Shown one piece after another: positions 25,595-34,021 of a stretch of DNA of 64,000 bases (positions are counted from its first letter, which is position 1; each line of letters starts with the position of its first letter). Source of the stretch: Streptomyces hyaluromycini (GTDB lineage: Bacteria; Actinomycetota; Actinomycetes; Streptomycetales; Streptomycetaceae); contig NZ_BCFL01000016.1 of the NCBI RefSeq assembly GCF_002217755.1, positions 1,532,319-1,596,318 of the forward strand. The letters run 5' to 3'. Position numbers and translations under genes: made by a program. The notes beneath the pieces are model-generated. The model did not search any database. It was not told the origin of the DNA and saw nothing but the letters and a program-made list of their open reading frames with translations.

Positions 25595-26242
25595 ATGACC
25601 GCCGACTTCATCACCGCCACCCGTACCTTCTACGACGCGATCGCCGACGACTACGCCGACCACTTCCGCGCGGAACTCGTCAACAGGCCCCTGGAGAGGG
25701 CTCTGTTGGCCACCTACGCCGAACTGGTCGGCGCCGGCGCCGAGGTGGCCGACCTGGGCTGCGGCCCCGGCCGGACCACCGCCCGCCTCGCCGCCCTGGG
25801 CCTGTCCGTGTTCGGTCTGGACCTGTCGGAGTCGATGCTCGCCGTCGCCCGCCGCGAGAATCCCGACCTGCGCTTCGTACCGGGCTCGATGCTGGAACTG
25901 GACCTGCCGGACGGGGCGTTGGACGGGGTGGTCTGCTGGTACTCGTCCATCCACACGCCTGTGGATCGACTGCCGGGGTTGTTCGCGGAGTTCCACAGGG
26001 TGCTCGCGCCCGGTGGTCATCTCCTCCTCGCCTTCCAGGTGGGGGATGTGGCGCGCCGGCTGGAGAACCCATGGGGACACCGGGTGACGCTCGACTTCGA
26101 GCGGCGTCGACCGGAGTTCATGGCGGAACTCCTGTCCGACGCCGGTTTCGAACTCCGGTCCCGTACCGTGCGCGAAGCCGAGGCGGAGCTCGGGGAGAGG
26201 GTTCCCCAAGCCTTTCTGATCGCCAGGACCTCCGCTTCCTGA
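25595..26242 (+). CDS. Class I SAM-dependent methyltransferase
   Basis: This 215-residue Rossmann-like protein has motif I VADLGCGPGR at residues 51-60, an acidic end of strand 2 (VFGLDLSESM), motif with PDGALDGVVCWYSSIH, and the post-motif GGHLLLAFQVGD. It belongs to the Methyltransf_11/25 group acting on small molecules; the substrate is unknown. ATG at 25595. No operon partner is obvious. Confidence 0.88.
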   Translation: MTADFITATRTFYDAIADDYADHFRAELVNRPLERALLATYAELVGAGAEVADLGCGPGRTTARLAALGLSVFGLDLSESMLAVARRENPDLRFVPGSMLELDLPDGALDGVVCWYSSIHTPVDRLPGLFAEFHRVLAPGGHLLLAFQVGDVARRLENPWGHRVTLDFERRRPEFMAELLSDAGFELRSRTVREAEAELGERVPQAFLIARTSAS

Positions 26243-26248
26243 GCGGGA

Positions 26249-26440
26249 TCAGATACGGGCGAGGATGAGGGTCTCGGTGGGGGTGATGTTGCCCCGGGCG
26301 CGCCGGCAGAGGACCGAGACACCTGCGGCGACGGCGCGGTACGAGTCGGCCCGGCCAGGAGTGTCCAGATGCTCGGCAGTGGGCGTACGCGGGCCGGCGG
26401 GGCCGGCCACGCCCGCGCTGCGGAACCGCGTATCGGACAC
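26249..26440 (-). CDS. Possible small protein, unknown
   Basis: This is a 63-residue frame starting at GTG 26440, 11 nt after a run of six G, with MSDTRFRSAGVAGPAG at its start. It sits 27 nt downstream of the flavoprotein gene on the same strand. It contains two cysteines or fewer and no recognisable motif. Coding potential is uncertain. Confidence 0.3.
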   Translation of the reverse strand: MSDTRFRSAGVAGPAGPRTPTAEHLDTPGRADSYRAVAAGVSVLCRRARGNITPTETLILARI

Positions 26441-26467
26441 GGCCGGCCCACCCCCCTTTCGGTACGT

Positions 26468-28228
26468 CTAGAGCGCCCCGGCCAGGTCCAGGGCCGCGAT
26501 GTACCCGAACGTCATGGCGGGGCCGATGGTCGATCCGGCGCCCGCATAGCTGTGCCCCATCACCGCGGCACTGGCGTTCCCGGCCGCGTAGAGCCCGTTG
26601 ATCACGGACCCGTCGCCGCGCAGCACCCGCGCCCGTTCGTCGGTCACCAGTCCGCCCTTCGTCCCCAGGTCGCCCGGCACGATCCGGAAGGCGTAGTACG
26701 GCGGCAGCCACAGGGGGGCCAGGCAGGAGTTGGGCAGCACGGACGGGTCCGTGTAGTAGTGGTCGTAGGCGCTGTCGCCGCGCTTGAAGTCGGTGTCCTT
26801 GCCGCTCACCGCCAGGGAGTTGAAGCGGTCGACGGTGGTGCGCAGGGCGGCGGCCGGGACGCCGACGGCGGCGGCGAGGGCGTCCCAGGTCCAGGCCTTG
26901 AACGCGGCGCCGGAGGTGTACCAGGCGTCGGGGAGCACGAAGGTCGGGGCCACGTCCCGGAACAGGTACCGGTTGCGGTAGTTCTGGTCGACGATCAGCC
27001 ACGCCGGGATGTCGGGGTCGGTCGGGTTGCGGTCGTACATGACGTGGACGACGTCGCTGTAGGGAGCGGCCTCGTTGACGAACCGGCGGCCCGCCGCGTT
27101 GATCATCAGGCCGCCGGGGAGGGTGCGTTCGGCGAGGCAGAAGTACGGGTCGCCGGGGAGCGGGACGGCCGGCCCCCACCAGGCGTCGTCCATCAGCGCG
27201 AGCGCGCCGCCGGCCGCCGCCCCCGCCCGGATCCCGTCCCCGGTGTTCTCCTTCGCGCCGACGGTCCAGTCGGTGCCGATCGGCTGCCGCTGGTACTGCG
27301 CCCGCATGGCCGCGTTGTGCTCGAAGCCGCCGGACCCGACGACCACCCCGCGCCGGGCCCGCACCAGCCCGGCGGCGCCGCCCTGGGTCACCACCGCCCC
27401 GGTGACCGCCCCGCTCTCCTGGTAGAGGCCGGTCAGCGGGGTGTTCAGCCACACCGGTACCCCCGCGTCCAGCAGCCCCTTGCGCAACCCGGCCGCCAGC
27501 GACTGCCCCATGGTGAGCGGGGTCTGCCCGAGCAGCGCGGCCTGGGTCCCGCGGGCCAGGCACTCGGTGGCGACGGCGGCGCCCTTGGCGCTGACGGCCG
27601 CCAGCGCCAGCCACTTGTAGTCGGCGCTGAACACCACCATCCCGGACGGGACCTGGAGGTACGGCGGGTTCAGGTGGGCCAGTTCGGTGCCGAGCAGGTT
27701 GCCGTCGAGCTGGTCGGGTTCGATGGAGCGGCCGTTCGGCAGGCCGCCGGGCAGTTCGGGGTAGTAGTCGCTGTACCCCTCCATCCAGCGGAAGCGCAGC
27801 GGGCTGGCCGCCATGACCTGCGTCAGCATGGCCGGGCCGTGGGCGAGGAAGGCCTGTTGCCGGGCGGCGGGGACGTCGGAGCCGACCACCGCCGCCAGGT
27901 AGGCGGCCGCCTTGGCCGGGGTGTCGGGCACCCCGGCGGCCAGGATGACGGAGTTGTCGGGGATCCAGATCCCGGCGCCGGAACGGGCCGCCGAGCCGCC
28001 GAAGGTCGCCGCCTTCTCCACCACCACGCAGCTGAGCCCCTGCGCGGCGGCGGTGAGCGCGGCGGTCATTCCGGCGGCCCCCGCACCGACGACCACGACG
28101 TCGTACGTGCCGAGCACCGGCAGCCCGGCACCGGACGCGACGCCGCGCGCCCCGGCGGCGAGGGCCAGCCCCGTCGCCGCCGTGGTGCCCAGCACCTGTC
28201 TCCGGGTGGGTTTCGCACGCTCCGACAT
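26468..28228 (-). CDS. Tat-exported FAD dehydrogenase (3-ketosteroid dehydrogenase-like)
   Basis: This 586-residue protein has a twin-arginine signal (TRRQVLG, residues 8-14, then an Ala/Gly-rich core). The dinucleotide-binding VGAGAAG is at 47-53 and the GGSAARSGAGIWIPDN region follows. The C-terminal FAD segment has GLYAAGNASAAVMGHSYAGAG (shown as GLYAAGN and GHSYAG). This fits the fumarate reductase/3-ketosteroid-delta1-dehydrogenase superfamily; the substrate may be a steroid-like ring compound. Start ATG at 28228 has GGAGGGATC upstream. Divergent TetR gene at 28404 with a strong shared operator. Confidence 0.88.
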   Translation of the reverse strand: MSERAKPTRRQVLGTTAATGLALAAGARGVASGAGLPVLGTYDVVVVGAGAAGMTAALTAAAQGLSCVVVEKAATFGGSAARSGAGIWIPDNSVILAAGVPDTPAKAAAYLAAVVGSDVPAARQQAFLAHGPAMLTQVMAASPLRFRWMEGYSDYYPELPGGLPNGRSIEPDQLDGNLLGTELAHLNPPYLQVPSGMVVFSADYKWLALAAVSAKGAAVATECLARGTQAALLGQTPLTMGQSLAAGLRKGLLDAGVPVWLNTPLTGLYQESGAVTGAVVTQGGAAGLVRARRGVVVGSGGFEHNAAMRAQYQRQPIGTDWTVGAKENTGDGIRAGAAAGGALALMDDAWWGPAVPLPGDPYFCLAERTLPGGLMINAAGRRFVNEAAPYSDVVHVMYDRNPTDPDIPAWLIVDQNYRNRYLFRDVAPTFVLPDAWYTSGAAFKAWTWDALAAAVGVPAAALRTTVDRFNSLAVSGKDTDFKRGDSAYDHYYTDPSVLPNSCLAPLWLPPYYAFRIVPGDLGTKGGLVTDERARVLRGDGSVINGLYAAGNASAAVMGHSYAGAGSTIGPAMTFGYIAALDLAGAL

Positions 28229-28351
28229 GACCGATCCCTCCAGACCTGACGGGAACATGAGGATCGGGGAGGGAAGGTCCCGCGGGGGTCTTGTGAAGTC
28301 AAGGGCCGCGCGTCGAACGACGGGGCGCCCGTATATCCGTAACCCTTGCCC

Positions 28352-28387
28352 AATGAGAAGACATCTCGTATGAGAAGTCTTCTCATT
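28352..28387. promoter_or_regulatory. Nested palindromic operator between flavoprotein and TetR genes
   Basis: AATGAGAAGAC and GTCTTCTCATT are perfect 11-bp arms (28352-28362 and 28377-28387). Between them lies a second small palindrome TCTC-GTAT-GAGA. The site is 17 bp from the TetR start and overlaps its promoter; it is a good TetR operator. Confidence 0.75.
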
Positions 28388-28403
28388 CTGTTACGGTTGC
28401 CGT

Positions 28404-29021
28404 GTGGGGCTGCGGGAGAAGAAGGCGCGGAAAGTACGCGAGGCGATCTACGACGCCATGCTCGCGCTCGCCGAGCGGGACGGCTACGAGGCGGCCACGC
28501 TGGAGCAGGTGGCGGACCGGGCCGAGGTCGCGGTCTCCACGGTCTACCGGTACTTCGCGAACAAGGACGCGATCCTGCTCGACCCGGTCGAGAGCGATGT
28601 CGGTGCGCTCGCCGGCCTGTTCCGGGCCCGGCCCGAGGACGAGGACGTCACCGTCTCGCTCCGCTGGACCGTGCACGACGCCCTGGACCGCACCCCCGAG
28701 CAGCTGGACCGGATCCGCAGGCTGCGCGCGCAGCTGGACCGCGCGCCGGGACCGCGGGCGCGGTTGTGGGATCTCATGCACCGGGAGCGGCTGCTGCTGG
28801 AGGACGCGATCGCGGAGCGCAGCGGCCGGGACCAGCTGTGGAACGCGGCGGCCGCGCACCTCGCGTTGGTGATCGTCGGGATGGCGTACGACCACGAACG
28901 CGACAGCTTCGACACGACGCGGCCGGCCGACCACGCGGACCGGATCATCGCGATGCTGCACGCCGGCGCCGGGGCCCCGCTGCCGGCGCCGGCAGGGCGA
29001 GCGGACCAGGACCGCCCGTGA
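28404..29021 (+). CDS. TetR-family regulator
   Basis: This 205-residue protein has an N-terminal helix-turn-helix (residues 25-60, AATLEQVADRAEVAVSTVYRYF) and a helical ligand domain. GTG at 28404. It very likely represses itself and the divergent flavoprotein gene through the palindrome at 28352. Its end overlaps the next gene's GTG by 4 nt, so a response regulator is cotranscribed with it. Confidence 0.88.
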   Translation: MGLREKKARKVREAIYDAMLALAERDGYEAATLEQVADRAEVAVSTVYRYFANKDAILLDPVESDVGALAGLFRARPEDEDVTVSLRWTVHDALDRTPEQLDRIRRLRAQLDRAPGPRARLWDLMHRERLLLEDAIAERSGRDQLWNAAAAHLALVIVGMAYDHERDSFDTTRPADHADRIIAMLHAGAGAPLPAPAGRADQDRP

Positions 29022-29704
29022 CCGGCGAACCGATCGACGTGGTGATCGCCGACGACCAGGAACTGGTGCGGGCCGGCTTCGAGATGATCCTCGACGCCCA
29101 GCCGGGCATCCGGGTCGTGGGCGTGGCCGGCGACGGCGTGGAGTGTGTCGAGCTGGTCCGCCGGCTGCGGCCCGACGTCGTGCTGGTCGACATCCGGATG
29201 CCGCGGCTGGACGGGCTGGAGGTCACCCGGACACTGACGGGCGAGCGAGGCGGCGGGCACGGTGCCGGTGACGGGCCGAACGTCGTCGTGATCACCACCT
29301 TCGACCAGGACGACTACGTACGGGACGCGCTGCGGTACGGCGCCTGCGGGTTCCTGCTGAAGGACGCGTCTCCGGAGCTGCTGGTGGAGGCGGTCCGGGC
29401 GGCCGCCCGCGGGGACGCCCTGGTCTCGCCCGCGGTCACCGTCCGCCTGCTGGGCGAGCTGCAGCACGGCCCGCGCAGCGGGCGGGACGCGGAGGCGGCC
29501 GGGCTGAGCGTCCGGGAGACGGAGATCGTGCGGCTGGTGGCCGTGGGCCGCACCAATCAGGAGATCGGCGAGGAGCTGTTCCTGTCGCTGTCGTCGGTGA
29601 AGACGTATCTGGCCCGGATCCAGGCCAAGACCGAGGCCCGCAACCGGGTGGAGATCGCGGCCTGGGCGTGGGAGCACGGCGTGGTCACTTCGCGGTCCTG
29701 GTAG
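29018..29704 (+). CDS. NarL/LuxR-family response regulator
   Basis: This 228-residue protein has a receiver domain 5-125 with acidic pair ADDQELVR, phospho-acceptor Asp in VVLVDIRMPRLDG and Lys in FLLKDAS. The C-terminal LuxR helix-turn-helix (165-225) reads LSVRETEIVRLVAVGRTNQE. The receiver has a Gly-rich insertion (GERGGGHGAGDGP) before its fourth strand. GTGA overlap with the TetR gene. The kinase partner is probably the convergent gene ending at 29685, whose 3' end overlaps this one by 20 bp. Confidence 0.92.
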   Translation: MTGEPIDVVIADDQELVRAGFEMILDAQPGIRVVGVAGDGVECVELVRRLRPDVVLVDIRMPRLDGLEVTRTLTGERGGGHGAGDGPNVVVITTFDQDDYVRDALRYGACGFLLKDASPELLVEAVRAAARGDALVSPAVTVRLLGELQHGPRSGRDAEAAGLSVRETEIVRLVAVGRTNQEIGEELFLSLSSVKTYLARIQAKTEARNRVEIAAWAWEHGVVTSRSW

Positions 29705-30917
29705 CACCGCGCACCGATCGCGGCGGGTGCGGTGGCGAGTCCGGGGACCGGGGCACGCTGGCCCGGACCTCCCACTGGGCGGGGTCGACGGCACCCGCCC
29801 AGAACTCGCCGTCGAGCGCCTCGACGCGCTCCCGCAGCCCGATCAGGCCGAGCCCGCTCTGTCCGCCGGCGGGACTGCCGATGCGGCGGTGCGGCAGGCT
29901 GTTGGCCACCGTCACGTGCAGCCAGTCCGGGTCGGCGTCCAGCCGTACGACCACCCGCTCGCCCGGCGCGTGGCGGTGCACGTTGGTGAGGGCCTCCTGG
30001 ACCACCCGGTACACGGATGTCTCCACCTCCGGGCTGAACCTGCTGGTCCGGGCCGCCGCGCCGGCCTCCAGGCGGGCGGCGGGGGCCTCGGGCCGGCCCC
30101 GGGAGAAGCCGGCGACGAGGTCGCCGAGCCCGGAGAGCAGGTCGGCGGGGCGCAGCGCCTGGTGGTCGTCCTCGCGCAGCACGCGGACCAGGCGCCGCAT
30201 CGACTCCAGGGTCTCCGTCCCGGACCGGGAGATCGCCTCCAGGGCCGGGTCGACCTTCTCGGGCGCGATCGCGTGCACGGTCCGGGCCGCGTTGGCCTGC
30301 ACGATGATCCCCGTCATGTGGTGGGCGATGAGGTCGTGCAGGTCACGGGCGAGGGCGAGCCGCTCGGCGTAGCGCACCTCCTGGACGGCGCGCCGGCGGC
30401 GGGCCTCCAGGGCGCGCAGGGAACAGCCGATGAGGACCGCCAGCGCGAGGGCGACCGTCAGCACGTACTGCCCGGCCACGAAGCTGAACACGGTACGGCC
30501 GCGCAGCGGCATCATCAGCACGGCGGCGACCAGGGCGGCGGCGGTCCATGCCGTGGTGCGGTCGGACGCCGTCTCGGCGAGCACCCGGACGATCAGGAAG
30601 AGCAGGGCGAGGAGCTCCAGGAGGCCCCAGTCGCCCACCGGCCGCGGGTCCACCAAACATACGCAGGTCAGCGCGGCGGACATGGCGGCGATGCCCAGCG
30701 ACCTGGCTGTGAGCGAGGGCGACCAGCGGGTGTCGGGCAGCGCCAGCACGGCCAGCGGACCGGTGACGAACACCGGCAGCCAGCGGATGGGTGAGCTCGC
30801 CTCCCCCGGGTTGTACACCGCGAGGATGTCGACCACCCAGGTGAGGGCCAGGGCCAGCAGTGCGGCGGCGGTGATGAGTCGCCGTACTCCGGGCGAAAAC
30901 GGAAGTTTCCAGTCCAC
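29685..30917 (-). CDS. Sensor histidine kinase, HisKA_3 type
   Basis: This 410-residue protein has an N-terminal membrane domain of about five to six helices (residues 12-170). Dimerisation/phosphoacceptor helix: LARDLHDLIAHHMTGI, with the His in DLHD. The ATPase domain has VVQEALTNVHRHAPG and GLGLIGLRERVEALDG. GTG start at 30917. The gene converges on the response regulator and overlaps its 3' end, an unusual layout for a pair normally read in the same direction. Confidence 0.92.
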   Translation of the reverse strand: MDWKLPFSPGVRRLITAAALLALALTWVVDILAVYNPGEASSPIRWLPVFVTGPLAVLALPDTRWSPSLTARSLGIAAMSAALTCVCLVDPRPVGDWGLLELLALLFLIVRVLAETASDRTTAWTAAALVAAVLMMPLRGRTVFSFVAGQYVLTVALALAVLIGCSLRALEARRRRAVQEVRYAERLALARDLHDLIAHHMTGIIVQANAARTVHAIAPEKVDPALEAISRSGTETLESMRRLVRVLREDDHQALRPADLLSGLGDLVAGFSRGRPEAPAARLEAGAAARTSRFSPEVETSVYRVVQEALTNVHRHAPGERVVVRLDADPDWLHVTVANSLPHRRIGSPAGGQSGLGLIGLRERVEALDGEFWAGAVDPAQWEVRASVPRSPDSPPHPPRSVRGATRTAK

Positions 30918-31200
30918 GCCTACCAGAGTAGAAAACCGACCCGCTCCCGTGGTGTCGGCCGGATGACCGACACGGTCCGGCGACGCCCGTACCAGAGGCT
31001 GACGCGGCCGGGGTGCGGCCCGGCGCAGCATGGTTTGCGGGGCACGGGCGTCTCCCCGGCGCCGGTGCCCCGCCACCGCGCCCGTCGACGACGACAGGCC
31101 GCGCATGCCTGGAGCACCGCCCCGTGCGCACGGTCCTCGACCCCAGCCGCATGTGTCTCCGCCCCCACCCTCGTTCCGACGTACGGAGTCTCTTTTCGTC

Positions 31201-33396
31201 ATGGCTACTTTCCTGCACCGGATCGGTCGCCGCGCCTTCGAGCGCCGCTGGCTGGTTCTGCTGCTCTGGGCGGTCGTACTGGGTGTCGCGGGCGCCGCGG
31301 CGGCCGGCAGCAGCGGAGGCGGCAGTTCCAGCGTCACGCTGCCCGGCATCGAGGCACAGAAGGCGTACGACCTGCTCGGCAAGAAGTTCCCGGCCGCCAA
31401 CGCCGAGGGGGCGAGCGCCCGGGTCGTCGTACGGGCGCCCGCCGGGCAGAAGCTCACCGGCCGCGAGCCGAAGGCCGAGGTGAAGGCACTGCTGAAGGAC
31501 CTGGAGCAGTCCTCGCCGCGGGTCGCCTCGGTCACCGACCCCTTCACCGCCAAGACCGTCAGCGCCGACCGCACCACCGGCTATCTCCAGGTCACCTACT
31601 CCGCCAAGGCGGCCGACCTGACCGACACGGACCACAAGCACCTCGACAAGGTGCTCGAAGAGGCCCGCGACAAGGGCCTGACCGTCGAGGCGTCCGGCAC
31701 CGCGCTGACGGCGGCCGAGGCGGGCGGCTCCTCGGAGGCGATCGGGTTCGCGCTCGCCGCGCTCATCCTGGTCGTCACGTTCGGCTCGTTCGCCGCGGCC
31801 GGCATGCCGCTGGCGACCGCCGTGGTCGGCGTCGGGATCACCATCTCCTCGGTGACCGCGCTGACCGCGGCCCTGAACCTCAACAGCAGCACGTCGGCGC
31901 TGGCCACCATGCTCGGCATCGCGGTGGGCATCGACTACGCCCTGTTCATCGTGTCCCGCTACCGCTCCGAACGGGCGGCCGGTCACGACCCCGGGGAAGC
32001 CGCCGCGCGCGCCAACGGCACCGCGGGCTCCGCCGTGGTCTTCGCCGGACTGACCGTCGTCATCGCCCTGGTCGGCCTGGCCGTGGTCAACCTGCCGATC
32101 CTCACCGCCATGGGCATGGCCGCCGCCGGCGCCGTGGTCGTCGCGGTCCTGGTCGCCGTCACCCTGGTCCCGGCCCTGCTCTCGCTCGCCCCCGAACGCG
32201 TCCTGGGCCGCGCGCGCCGCAGGCCGAAGGCCCCCTCGAAGACGCCGCTGGGAGAGCGCTGGGCGGCCTTCGTCCTGCGCCGCCCGTGGAAGGTGCTGCT
32301 GGTCGCCGTCGCCGGCCTGGTCCTGGTGGCGCTGCCCACCACCAAGCTCGAACTGGGCCTGCCCGACGACGGATCGAAGCCGCCCGCCACCACCGAGCGC
32401 AAGGCCTACGACATGCTCGCCGAGTCCTTCGGGCCCGGCTTCAACGGCCCGCTCACCGTCGTCGTCAACGACACCGACCCGGCGGCGACGAAGAAGGCCG
32501 TCGGCGAACTCACGAACGGCATCACCGGCATGAAGGACGTGGCCGCCGTCAGCCCGGCCGTCTACAACCCGGCCGGCGACACCGCGATCGTCACCGTGGT
32601 CCCCAGGAGCGCGCCCACCAGCGAGAAGACCAAGAACCTCGTCCACGACATCCGCGACCGGGCCGCGGACACCCGCGCCGCCACCGGCGCCGAGGGCCTG
32701 GTGTCCGGCACCACCGCCCTGAACCTCGACGTCGCCGCCAAGTTCGCGAGCGCGATCGTCCCCTACCTGCTGCTCGTCGTCGGCCTCGCCTTCCTCGTCC
32801 TGATCCTCGTCTTCCGGTCCCTCCTGGTACCGCTCAAGGCGGCGCTCGGCTTCCTGCTGTCCGTCCTGGCCGCCTTCGGCGCCATGGTGGCGGTCTTCCA
32901 GTGGGGCTGGTTCAAGGACCTGTTCGGCCTCCAGACCACCGGCCCGATCATGAGCCTGGTACCGATCCTCACGGTCGGCATCGTCTTCGGCCTCGCCATG
33001 GACTACCAGGTCTTCCTCGTCACCCGCATCCGCGAGTCCTACGTCCACGGCGCCGGCGCCCGCGAAGCGATCACCGACGGCTTCCGGCACAGCGGCAAGG
33101 TCGTCACGGCCGCCGCGCTCATCATGACGGGCGTCTTCGGCGGCTTCATCGGCGGCGACGACGCCATGATCAAGTCGCTCGGCTTCGGCCTCGCCGCGGC
33201 CGTGCTCTTCGACGCGTTCGTGGTCCGCATGACCATCGTCCCGGCCGTCCTGGCGCTGCTCGGAGACCGCGCGTGGGCACTCCCCGGGTGGATCGACCGT
33301 CGACTCCCCCACGTCGACATCGAGGGCGAGAAGCTGGCGGTGGCGGCCGAACCGGCCCCAGCCGACGCCGAGGCCGGTTTCACCCACGTCGGCTGA
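31201..33396 (+). CDS. MMPL-family RND transporter
   Basis: This 731-residue protein has two repeats, each an N-terminal helix, an extracytoplasmic domain and a cluster of five to six helices. Motifs GIDYALFIVSRYRSE (first half) and GLAMDYQVFLVTRIRESY (second half) carry the conserved Asp-Tyr of MmpL proteins. MMPL proteins export lipids or small hydrophobic compounds. ATG at 31201. The 30918-31200 gap is the divergent promoter region with the kinase gene and shows no gene. The PASTA gene follows by 9 nt. Confidence 0.92.
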   Translation: MATFLHRIGRRAFERRWLVLLLWAVVLGVAGAAAAGSSGGGSSSVTLPGIEAQKAYDLLGKKFPAANAEGASARVVVRAPAGQKLTGREPKAEVKALLKDLEQSSPRVASVTDPFTAKTVSADRTTGYLQVTYSAKAADLTDTDHKHLDKVLEEARDKGLTVEASGTALTAAEAGGSSEAIGFALAALILVVTFGSFAAAGMPLATAVVGVGITISSVTALTAALNLNSSTSALATMLGIAVGIDYALFIVSRYRSERAAGHDPGEAAARANGTAGSAVVFAGLTVVIALVGLAVVNLPILTAMGMAAAGAVVVAVLVAVTLVPALLSLAPERVLGRARRRPKAPSKTPLGERWAAFVLRRPWKVLLVAVAGLVLVALPTTKLELGLPDDGSKPPATTERKAYDMLAESFGPGFNGPLTVVVNDTDPAATKKAVGELTNGITGMKDVAAVSPAVYNPAGDTAIVTVVPRSAPTSEKTKNLVHDIRDRAADTRAATGAEGLVSGTTALNLDVAAKFASAIVPYLLLVVGLAFLVLILVFRSLLVPLKAALGFLLSVLAAFGAMVAVFQWGWFKDLFGLQTTGPIMSLVPILTVGIVFGLAMDYQVFLVTRIRESYVHGAGAREAITDGFRHSGKVVTAAALIMTGVFGGFIGGDDAMIKSLGFGLAAAVLFDAFVVRMTIVPAVLALLGDRAWALPGWIDRRLPHVDIEGEKLAVAAEPAPADAEAGFTHVG

Positions 33397-33405
33397 GGAC
33401 CGACC

Positions 33406-33720
33406 GTGCGCAGAGGTCCCGCCCTCCTCACCCTCGCGGTCGTCGTCGCGCTGCTGGCCCTGTCCCAGCACGCCCGACAGCAGACCGCCGAGCTGCCGGA
33501 CCTGCGCGGGACGACCCTGCGCACGGCCCAACTCACCGCCCGGGACGCGGGATTCCGCCAACTCGCCGCCGAGGACGCGCTCGACCGGCACCGGATCCCC
33601 GTCCTGGGCGGCAACTGGAGAGTCTGCTCCCAGCAGCCGCCACCGGCGCGCTACGCCCTCACCACGCCGGTCACGCTACGCGTGGTCAAGACGAGCGAGG
33701 CGTGCCCGGACGACCGGTGA
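33406..33720 (+). CDS. Small exported protein with one PASTA-like domain
   Basis: This 104-residue protein has an uncleaved or cleaved hydrophobic N-terminus (LLTLAVVVALLAL). The remainder is one PASTA-like repeat: LPDLRGTTLRTAQLTARDAGF, then VCSQQPPPA and TPVTLRVVK. PASTA modules bind muropeptides or cell-wall material. GTG at 33406 is 9 nt after the MMPL gene, so the two are probably cotranscribed. Its 3' end overlaps the convergent DUF397 gene by 35 bp. Confidence 0.8.
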   Translation: MRRGPALLTLAVVVALLALSQHARQQTAELPDLRGTTLRTAQLTARDAGFRQLAAEDALDRHRIPVLGGNWRVCSQQPPPARYALTTPVTLRVVKTSEACPDDR

Positions 33721-34021
33721 CGCCCGTGAGAAACGCCGTCCAGGAGGAGGGCGAGAGGGCGAGGTGGGGGGCGGCGGGGCCGGCGGTCCGCTTGGAGTCA
33801 CGGATGTGGATGACGGAGGGGGCGGTGCGGACTTCGAGGCAATCGCCGCCCTCGCCGCCGCTGTGGGTGGACTTGCGCCAGGGGTAGGCGACTTCGAGGC
33901 ATTCGCCGCCCTCGCCGCTGCTGTACGACGACTTGCGCCAGGTGTAGGCGGCTTCCAGGCATTCGCCGCCCTCGCCGTCGCTGTAGCTGGATTTGAACCA
34001 AGCGAGTTGCTGGGTGTTCAC
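33686..34021 (-). CDS. DUF397 protein with triplicated N-terminal motif
   Basis: This 111-residue protein has the DUF397 signature W-x-KSSYS-x-GEGGECLEV occurring three times in tandem (residues about 8, 28 and 48). Only the last copy is followed by the usual VIHIRDSK and WTAF parts. The DNA shows three 60-bp units (about 33831-34010). DUF397 proteins normally have one such unit in about 60-70 residues. They pair with XRE regulators in the BldB/WhiJ/AbaA-type systems that affect differentiation and antibiotics. GTG start inside the TGA of the XRE gene. Confidence 0.9.
   Translation of the reverse strand: MNTQQLAWFKSSYSDGEGGECLEAAYTWRKSSYSSGEGGECLEVAYPWRKSTHSGGEGGDCLEVRTAPSVIHIRDSKRTAGPAAPHLALSPSSWTAFLTGVTGRPGTPRSS

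Noticed and set aside
30343..33591. 1082-residue frame opposite the MMPL gene
   Set aside because: It is a high-G+C shadow of MMPL and the kinase; the tail only repeats kinase sequence in a wrong frame.
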